In this document: positions 57,209 to 64,000 of the stretch, one piece after another | Position numbering within the stretch: position 1 is the stretch's first letter | Layout of the letters: every line of letters begins with the position of its first letter | Assembly: GCA_037179335.1 (NCBI GenBank) | Contig: JAKZHN010000039.1 | Location: 124,001 to 188,000 of the forward strand | DNA length: 64,000 nt | Reading direction: 5' to 3' | From: Cyclaneusma minus | Lineage: Eukaryota; Ascomycota; Leotiomycetes; Marthamycetales; Marthamycetaceae | The notes under the pieces: model-generated | Databases searched by the model: none | The model's input: the letters and a program-made list of their open reading frames with translations, nothing else | Told to the model about the DNA's origin: nothing | Translations under genes and position numbers: made by a program

Positions 57209-57630
57209 GGATCTGATGGGTAATGACATTGGGACTTCGGAAGAAATCTGGGAATGCTTTGATCTACGGAACCTGCAGAAAAGGCTAAAGCGTGGGTGTT
57301 GGGGCGTTTCTGCTGGATTTGGGTTAGTTGACTTGATATCTGGGGTTTGGTGCCGGCGGCGACAAAGGATCTTTCTTCGGAGTTTCCTTGTGAAGGACGC
57401 GAGGGATACGAGATGTCTTGTTTGGAGTCGGAAATATTTGGATCTCGTTCCAGCAATTTGGTTCACGATTCACCTTCAATCACCTAAGGGACCGTAAACA
57501 AGCGTGGCATTTACGAATCATGTCAGGCATTTTCCATTCCACTTCACCCCCGGATCCCTGTTATTCGATTTTCGTCTCCTGACTTCTCAGCAATCCACCC
57601 ACTGCCACCTTTACGCTCCATCTAAACCCC
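57209..57630. other. Convergent intergenic region
   Basis: 3' flanks of the SAT4-type gene and member 13. No gene. Confidence 0.5.
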
Positions 57631-58231
57631 TCAAACACCCTTATCCCCCTGCTGCGCCACGAAACCCAGCGCCACCCCCAGGCCTCTCAGCTCCAACGCA
57701 TCCAACTTCAGCTTCTCCAATCTCTCATGCACACCGTTCCACAATTTCTTAACCCCAGCACACAGCCCGTCCACGGTCTTCCTCCTCTCGTTTTCATCCA
57801 TACCATAATTCCTATCCATTCTCAGGCGCGCTAATCTCAGTTCGCACAGCTCAATGCGCGCCTTCAGATGCTCTCGGTTTGAAGTATTTATCTCGTCACA
57901 GGTCTCTTGGAAGTTATTCGCAACTAGCTCGCATATTTCGTGCTCTGGTTCGCGTGAAACAAATTGCAGAAATGCAAGAAAAGCGATTTGAAGATTCAGG
58001 ATTGTCTGTAAAAAAAAAAAAAGGATTAGTATTTGCACAGAGTTATGTGGGGGTGGGCAAATATACGGCTGGATTTTCGTAGATTGTGTCGAAGCTTTTT
58101 AGGAATTCTTCAATGCGTGAAAATGCTCCACAGAGTATTTGGCTGCGCTCAGACTGGTCGAAGAAGGCGACTAGGTGCGGTGTATGCAATACTGTGTTGA
58201 GGTCCCACTGGTTCAGAGTGAGGGCGGCCAT
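57631..58231 (-). CDS. Two-exon helical family protein, member 13 (subgroup I)
   Basis: Exons 58231-58067 and 58005-57631, 61 bp phase-0 intron (GTATAT, poly-T tract, TACAG); 179 aa. Exon 1: HTPHLVAFFDQSERSQILCG, then FSRIEEFLKSFDTIYENPA, the subgroup signature. Exon 2: REPEHEICELVANNFQETCD, RIELCELRLARLR and GVKKLWNGVHERLEKLKLDA, closely matching members 14 and 15 (for example YVKLWKGARERLEKLKVDA). The repeated K-L-W-x-G-x-x-E-R-L-E-K-L motif is the best-conserved piece of the subgroup. Helical, charged, cytoplasmic by sequence. Function unknown. Confidence 0.75.
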
Positions 58232-59151
58232 GATTGGATTGAGAGGATTTGGATTAGGAGGGTTTGGATTGAGAGGATTGAGGACTCGCGGAGGTTGTAG
58301 TCTGAAGGAGCTCTTATCACGGCACGTAAAGACTGTGAGGCAGGGGTCAGGTGACGACGACGTTGTGAGCTGGAGAGGGAAGCTCTCCAGCCAGGGCGGA
58401 GGCCATAAGGGCCCCCATGCTCTAGCGCTACGCTATGGGCACGTGCCAGGCACGTGAGTGCCTAAGGCACCCTAAGGCACGACAGTGCCGTGACAGCTCT
58501 TTTCAAGACTGTTGGAATGAAATTCGTGACTTAGCGTTGAGGGTGGTGAGTAGCTCGCGCTAACAACCGGCTCGGTTGATGGTAAAAAATTCCAAGAGTA
58601 AAGAGATCTCGCTTGGCGTACTGTGTGCATATACCTAGGAGAATGAACCTCCAATATCTCTTTTTTTGGCTTCTGTCATTGATATACGTGCCACTCGGTC
58701 GAGCGAGCGCAGTAGCAAGCAGTGAGATCTAACTCTACACTATCGAGCCTTGGTTGTGGTTGGACTTTTCACTTTTCTATTATATTTACTAATTGAGTAT
58801 GTGACGGAGCTTAATGTCTGATTCTCCAGTCCTTATAGCAGGAATTTCAAAGATCCCATCGTATCAGAGGCATTCATCCCATTTTTAACTCAAAATCAGA
58901 TATATCTGGAGTATCCGAATCGAACTTCGGATTGATCTGTAGGTGTCTGCCGGATGGCCCCGATAAATATATCTGCAGATACAGATGTTTGCGACTCACT
59001 GATCAGAGGACCCGACTCCGAGGATCAGGTGATACTATCATCGTCAAGCTGTGATGAGCAGCTGGTCCGCAACCGGAAACATGTATTGCTAATATTTGCT
59101 AGCAACGCTTCAGCACTCCACGTTCTTGTTGCTGCAAGGCAGCTTCCATTT
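58232..59151. other. Intergenic region between members 13 and 14
   Basis: No gene. The leader of member 13 (58233-58285) is a short GGATT-type repeat. About 58430-58490 holds overlapping palindromes around GGCACGTG and CCTAAGGCAC. Confidence 0.4.
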
Positions 59152-60135
59152 TCACGGTCCATTCAAGAAGCTGGAAACCGACTCATCATCCAACCCCTGT
59201 ACCACCAAACCCAGCTCTTCCCCAAGGACCCTCAGCTCCAGCACACCCACCCTGAACTTCTCCAGCCTCTCCCTTCCCTCCTCCCACAACTTCTTCAGGC
59301 TTGCACATATTCCCTCCACCTTCTCCCTCTTCTCCTTCTCCCTTCTCTCCTTCTCCCTCCTCTCCTTCTCCCTCCTCTCCTTCTCCTCCACATCATCCAC
59401 CTCCAGCTTCCCCAACCTCTCAATTCCACCCTCCCACACCTTGCGCACGATTGCACAAACTTTCTCCACCATCTCCCTCCTCTCCTTCTCATCCATACCG
59501 TCCGCTTCCAGCTTCCCCGGCATCTCGCTTCCACTCTCATATAACTTGTGCACGCGTGCACAAAATGTCTCCACCCCCTCTCTCTTCACCTCCTCACTCA
59601 AAGCCCCCACCATATCCATAAACGAGCGCTCCATCTTCGATTCGCGCACCTCAATCTTCAACTCGTTCAGCTCAATCTTCGCGTTGTTCAGCTCAATCTC
59701 CAGCTCGATCGACTTAATCTCCAATTTTCCCTGCTGAAACATCGCCTCGATACTCTCATATTCCATCCTCGAAATATCCTCCCAGGCGTCTTGCAGATTA
59801 TCCATAACCACCTCGCACATCTCGCGCTCGGGGTCCGTTCCGCGCGCTGCCGCTCGTAGGACGACTCGGTATGCGTCTATGATAGTGGAGAATGTCTGTT
59901 GAAGAAAGGTATGGTGTTATCATTTATGTACCACAAGAATATGGAATGTATGGAAGCGGATGGGACATACGGAAGGATTGTGGTAGAGCGTGTCGAAGGT
60001 CTCGTGAAGTTCTTCGACTTTCTCAAATGCGCTGTTGAGTACTTGCCTGCGCGTGGACCGGTCGAAGGAGGCTACTTGCTGCGGCGCAAACATGACCATG
60101 TCGAGGGGACTTTGGTGTGGAGTAGGCGGGGCCAT
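59152..60135 (-). CDS. Two-exon helical family protein, member 14, with repeated C-terminal modules (subgroup I)
   Basis: Exons 60135-59971 and 59895-59152, 75 bp phase-0 intron (GTATGT...TCAACAG); 302 aa, the longest of the subgroup. Exon 1: MAPPTPHQSPLDMV and EKVEELHETFDTLYHNPS. Exon 2: REMCEVVMDNLQDAWED as in member 15 (QQVCEVVIDNFQNVCND), then a charged helix, then three successive modules. Each has a Cys and the pattern K-[LV]-[YW]-E-x-G-x-E: FCARVHKLYESGSEM, VCAIVRKVWEGGIERLGKLE and ICASLKKLWEEGRERLEKF. Members 13 and 15 have a single such module. An EKERREKERREKEKREK run links modules 2 and 3. The module number thus grew by internal duplication. Function unknown. Confidence 0.75.
59321..59392. 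repeat. 15-bp tandem repeat coding for EKERR units in member 14
   Basis: CTCCTTCTCCCTCCT-type units repeat about four to five times; on the minus strand they encode Glu/Lys/Arg pentads and keep the frame. Confidence 0.85.
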
Positions 60136-60235
60136 GGTGTCGAATAATGGATTGGAAGGGTTCGGGGAGGAGCGCAGGGTCTGGTCTGTAGCAGAGCTGC
60201 TTCGGTTTCGGAGAGTGTTTGAAAGAGGTCCGGGT

Positions 60236-60319
60236 CTGGGTGTTGAGGGTGAAGAAGAGCCCGGGGTGGAACACGGAATGAGGTTCTGGCCTGGGTGTTG
60301 AGGGTGAAAAAGAGCCCGT
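60236..60319. repeat. Direct repeat, period 55 bp, upstream of member 14
   Basis: CTGGGTGTTGAGGGTGAAGA with following AGAGCCCG occurs at 60236 and 60291. On the minus strand this sequence (TTCACCCTCAACACCCAG) is also found upstream of member 15. Confidence 0.8.
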
Positions 60320-60562
60320 GGTAGAAGACTAAAACTTGGCGCAGAGCACGGGGATATGTTTCTCCAGCACACGCAGCGGAAGTTCCAAGGATTCTATCGT
60401 GTCTGAGGACTCGGTCCGATGGACCACGTGATGTGGTCATAGTCATTCTCTCTTTAGCAGCTAATCCGCAGCCGGAAACAGATATTGCTAAATTTTAATT
60501 AACTGCCCTAATACGGTGTGTACCGTGTTCTTCCTAACTGCTACCCACTACCTAAACATACC

Positions 60563-62251
60563 TCACTGGAAGCTCATCCCAAGAATTTTTGGCTTCCTGT
60601 CATTCAAGTCCAAGATCATCTGACCAAACAGTCCATTCGCCCACGAAAACCACTCTCTCGTCCAATCCGACTCATTAAACGAATTGATACTCTCATGAAC
60701 CAAGCCTAGCCCATCCGTGCTACTCACAATCTCCTTCAGCGTAGTGTAAATCTCCGTGTCGTTGTCGGTCGTGAGGATCCGAACGATGCTCGCCATGGGC
60801 CAAGCATATCCTTTTCGGACCCGAATCAGCATCTTCAATTACACAAGCGCCCCAGCAGCAAAACTTTAAGAGGAATAGATCGTTATATAGATTTTAAGAA
60901 AGAAAGCCCCGAGACTATTTAGACAGCTCAAGATCTCGGAAAGTTGATGACAAAAAGGGGGAAACTCACCAGGTCCATCATGAGGTCCTCCAACAGCATT
61001 GATCACTGGTCCTCTCGCAAAATACGGATTAGCAGCACCCAACACAAACTTTCTAGTCGTCTGATACACCTCGTCCTCCATATCCAAATAGCCAAAGAAC
61101 GGCGCAGCAAGCAAAGATGGAATATTCGCATCATCCATAGCATTCACCGATGCCCAGCCATCGACCTCGAAAGCATAAATCTTGCCGTATCTCGCCGTCT
61201 CCACGATGCCGTATTTGGTGATCGCATCTTTGACGTCGGAGGCTAAATTGCTCATTTGAGAGGCAAGGTCGGCTTGGTTGCCGAGCGCGGACATGATCTT
61301 TGAGGCAGAGGCGAGGTAGCGCGAAAACATCATGTTGGCGGGGATGAAGAGCTGGTAGATGCATGCATCGTCTGAAGGTCGGAAGGCCGAGCGAATGAGT
61401 CCCGTACCGCCCAGTTCAGGATTGCCATAGCCCTTATTTGTCAGTGTCTCAGTGCCGGCAGTCGTCTCGCGCGTGTAAGTATAAGGTGAAGCATTGACAC
61501 TTCCATTTGGCGCATACGTGCCGTCTTGCAGCGCAGTAACGGTTTCCAGAATCAACTTGACGGTGTTGACCCAGTTGTATTTTCCGAAGAAGGCAATGTC
61601 GTTGGTGGCTTCGTAATAGTTGGTGGAGATTTCGAGGAAGGCAGCGAGGGAGTCGAGCTCGTATTTGCATTCGAAGACCGAAGTGTTTGCGACCGGGGGG
61701 AAGACTGTGTCGTCTGAGGCTGCGCCGTTGACTGATGGGGCGATGTTTGACTCACGTGGGGGTTGGAATGAATTGCAGTGGGGAGCGATGTTGATGAAAC
61801 GTGCTTGAAGGTTGATCACGCCGCGGTAGAGGGAAGCGAGGGAGTCGGGGGAGGAGTCGGCGGTTAGGAGGGGGAGGTAGCTTTGCATTTGGTTTGCGCT
61901 GTCTCGTAGCCACATGGCATTGATGTCGCCAGTAATCAGAAATGTCAACTCCTCGTCCGTATCATTCGCATAGCCCTTGAACTTGACTGCCGTGTCCAAA
62001 GTGTTAGGATAGGCATTGGAGAACAACCTGGCCAGATCCGGATCTCTGATTGTCGAAGTCAGGTTGGCGATGGTCTCTTCAACAATCGAAGAGTTGAAAG
62101 TCCGGCAAGCAGGTTCAGGCCTCATGTAACTCAGATTGTATTTTCCACTGGAGAATGGTTCATGGTGTCCCATGGCGAAATCCGAGTAGTCCGGACATGA
62201 CTGCGCTTGAACGACAGCCGCAGCCGCGAACACGAAGGCCAAGTTCGACAT
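60563..62251 (-). CDS. Secreted GH125 exo-alpha-1,6-mannosidase
   Basis: Exons 62251-60970 and 60810-60563 with a 159 bp intron (GTGAGT...GAAAAG); 509 aa. A cleavable signal peptide (MSNLAFVFAAAAVVQAQS) starts the protein; many Asn-x-Thr/Ser sites fit secretion. Family GH125 (former DUF1237) enzymes remove alpha-1,6-linked mannose from mannan or N-glycan chains by inversion. Recognisable parts: TGDINAMWLRDSANQMQSYL, LASLYRGVINLQARFI, GLIRSAFRPSDDACIYQLFI, and PYFARGPVINAVGGPHDGPG joined by splicing to YAWPMASIVRILTT. The splice restores the family GGPH-x-GPG-x-AWPM sequence. Catalytic residues are not assigned. An upstream open frame lacks an ATG. Confidence 0.93.
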
Positions 62252-63360
62252 ACTTGTGATGACAAGTTTCGCAGGAGGTGGAAGAGAATGGCGATGACAA
62301 GGGGAAGGTCGTCGGTACTTGACCCCAAACGACTGCTTCAATGCGTTGACGGTTGTACCGTGTACCTAGCGCCCGGCCCGCTCGAACTCTAATACAAGTA
62401 AACTTCGTCCAATTTTAGACTCGAACTCTCTTGGGCGCCCGATTCGGAGAGCGATTTCCTTGGAACCCCATTCTGGAGGTGTGATGGAGATCTGGTGACA
62501 TGGTGGGATGTTGGGCTTGGCTGTGGGAGCAGGTGGCGTTGAATGACGCAAAACTGCTGTAGAGAACGAATGATATTCAATGGCCAGCGATTGAATGGCT
62601 AAATGCAGTAACGTTACATGTCAAATCTGTCCATCATAAATATGTTGTGCGATATCATATGGGATCCGGGGATTGTTGTCGGTGAGGACTTCTTGCGGGG
62701 AAGTGGGGTGCTCGACATGGGCACTTGCAGATCGTGGCACCAGCGGGGGTAGAGGGCGGGGTAGTGAGCCCGGGCTTCTTTGTGATGCTATTCACAATGG
62801 CTTGTGTAGACTATAGAGGTTTGAATGCAAGACAAGAGAATAGTGAAACCTAGGTTCTTCTAAATGTTTCTGACTAGCAAATACTAAATGTACGTACCTG
62901 ACCGAGTATTGCTTGAAGTATTCCACAGGATGCTTGCTTATCATAGAGAATAGGGGGCAGCCACTTTTGTTCCACGTCGATGAGTCGGCGCAGCGCTCGC
63001 GCCATCCCCGCCAATGCTCAGGAGTTCAAATCACCTGATGATAGGTCACATGATACGGCCTCTTCACAAAGCCCGGCTATCGTGATTTGACACATCTTTC
63101 AATTCCGATTGACCTGGCCCATCCAATCAGTTGCTAACTCCGATTTTGCAATTTGAAGCTGGGGGTGGTCGGTCGCTAAGACTTGAAGACTCTGAATTGA
63201 ACCCATGAGGACGAGGCCTCTTGCGCCATCCACAAGAGCACCCGGGAGAAAGATCACTCGCAGCCGCCCTCTTCACCCTCAACACACAGGCCAGAACCTC
63301 GTCTCAGCACTCCCCTCCACAACCTCCGCTCGTCCTCAAACCCTCCCAAATCCAAGTACC
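62252..63360. other. Divergent intergenic region, GH125 gene and member 15
   Basis: No gene. The 100 bases before member 15 resemble the 5' flanks of members 14 and 13. Confidence 0.5.
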
Positions 63361-63935
63361 ATGGCTGCGCTCAATCCCCACCACAGTGTCCTCGACGCGA
63401 TTATGACACCACACCTAGTCGCAGATGCCGACGACTCCACAAGGACGCAATTGCTTCTCAGCGCATGCGCAGAAATCGAAGAACTTCTCGAGACTTTCTA
63501 CACCCTCTACCGCAATCCAGCAGTATGTCAGCCCGCTCCCAAAGTGCATAAGTACTAATCCCATATTTTCAACAGACACACTGGAACCTCCGAGCCGCCT
63601 TTGGAGTCTTTCTAGCGGCCCTTTTGCGCGGATCAGAACAGCAGGTATGCGAGGTGGTTATAGATAATTTTCAAAATGTTTGTAACGACATATTTGAGAT
63701 GGGGACGGAGCATATGGAGGCGAGGGTTGAGTTCTGCGAGTTGCAAAAGAAGCGCGTGACGATACGCATAATGGAATTGAAAGATGTGGATGAGAAGGAG
63801 AGGAAGGAGAGGATAGAGGAGGTGTGTGCAGGATATGTGAAGTTGTGGAAGGGTGCACGTGAGAGGTTGGAAAAGTTGAAGGTGGATGCGCTGCAGCTGA
63901 GTGCCCTCGGAGAGGAGCTGGGGTTGGTGATGTAG
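63361..63935 (+). CDS. Two-exon helical family protein, member 15 (subgroup I)
   Basis: Exons 63361-63522 and 63576-63935, 53 bp phase-0 intron (GTATGT, CTAAT branch, CAACAG); 173 aa. It is the cleanest example of the subgroup. Exon 1: MAALNPHHSVLDAI, MTPHLVADADDSTRTQLLLS, then AEIEELLETFYTLYRNPA. Exon 2: THWNLRAAFGVFLAALL, EQQVCEVVIDNFQNVCND, MEARVEFCELQKKR, and GYVKLWKGARERLEKLKVDA, ending LGEELGLVM as in member 14 (LGEELGLVV). Helical, charged, without signal peptide or membrane span. No recognised domain; function unknown. Confidence 0.78.
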
Positions 63936-64000
63936 GAGGCGGGATAATGAGTTAGTTTCCAGCTTCTTGAACATGGGTCGCTGAGAGGAGCCGAACATGA

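Noticed and set aside
58905..58950. tRNA-like T-arm (GTTCGATTC)
   Set aside because: It is a small palindrome; no acceptor stem, D-arm or anticodon arm fits around it. No tRNA gene found in the window.
59295..59621. Ser/Pro-rich frames opposite member 14
   Set aside because: Antisense shadow of the EKERR repeat.

Overview
This window looks like nuclear DNA of a filamentous ascomycete (Pezizomycotina, perhaps a Dothideomycete; the class is inference). Genes carry short 50-110 bp GT-AG introns with CTAAC/CTGAC-like branch sites. Gene content is typical: NADP-glutamate dehydrogenase, a GPI-type alpha-amylase beside an alpha-1,3-glucan synthase, a SAT4/rhodopsin-type membrane protein, a GH125 mannosidase and a DHA2-type MFS transporter. 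AT-rich, apparently RIP-like islands are also present. All multi-exon models were spliced by hand and checked for frame and for continuity with the protein family.

Layout. 0.2-10.3 kb: GLE1 mRNA-export factor with an FG-repeat tail, an aldo-keto reductase, a small cysteine-rich secreted protein, a doubtful membrane protein, and NADP-GDH. 10.3-19.3 kb: gene-poor, with an 860 bp AT-rich inverted-repeat element, an amidase and several short tandem repeats. 19.3-31.8 kb: a divergent alpha-glucan module, with a GPI-type alpha-amylase (11 exons) and alpha-1,3-glucan synthase (8 exons, 2430 aa) sharing a 2.3 kb intergenic region. 32.8-63.9 kb: conserved genes (bHLH factor, MFS transporter, SAT4-type protein, GH125 mannosidase) embedded in an array of about 15 small genes.

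These small genes are the most unusual content. Nearly all share one architecture: a short exon 1 (about 25-120 codons, often starting MA), one phase-0 intron of about 53-98 bp, then an exon 2 of about 120-250 codons that is charged and predicted helical or coiled-coil. They fall into three sequence subgroups: I at 49-64 kb, II at 33-39 kb, III at 41-46 kb. Within subgroups they keep clear protein similarity and, in subgroup I, similar 5' flanks. I recognise no characterised family. They look like a fast-evolving, locally amplified, lineage-specific family. Some members show exon duplication, internal module repetition or apparent loss of the 5' end. A transcription-factor pseudogene, a 222 bp MITE and possible retroelement debris lie among them.
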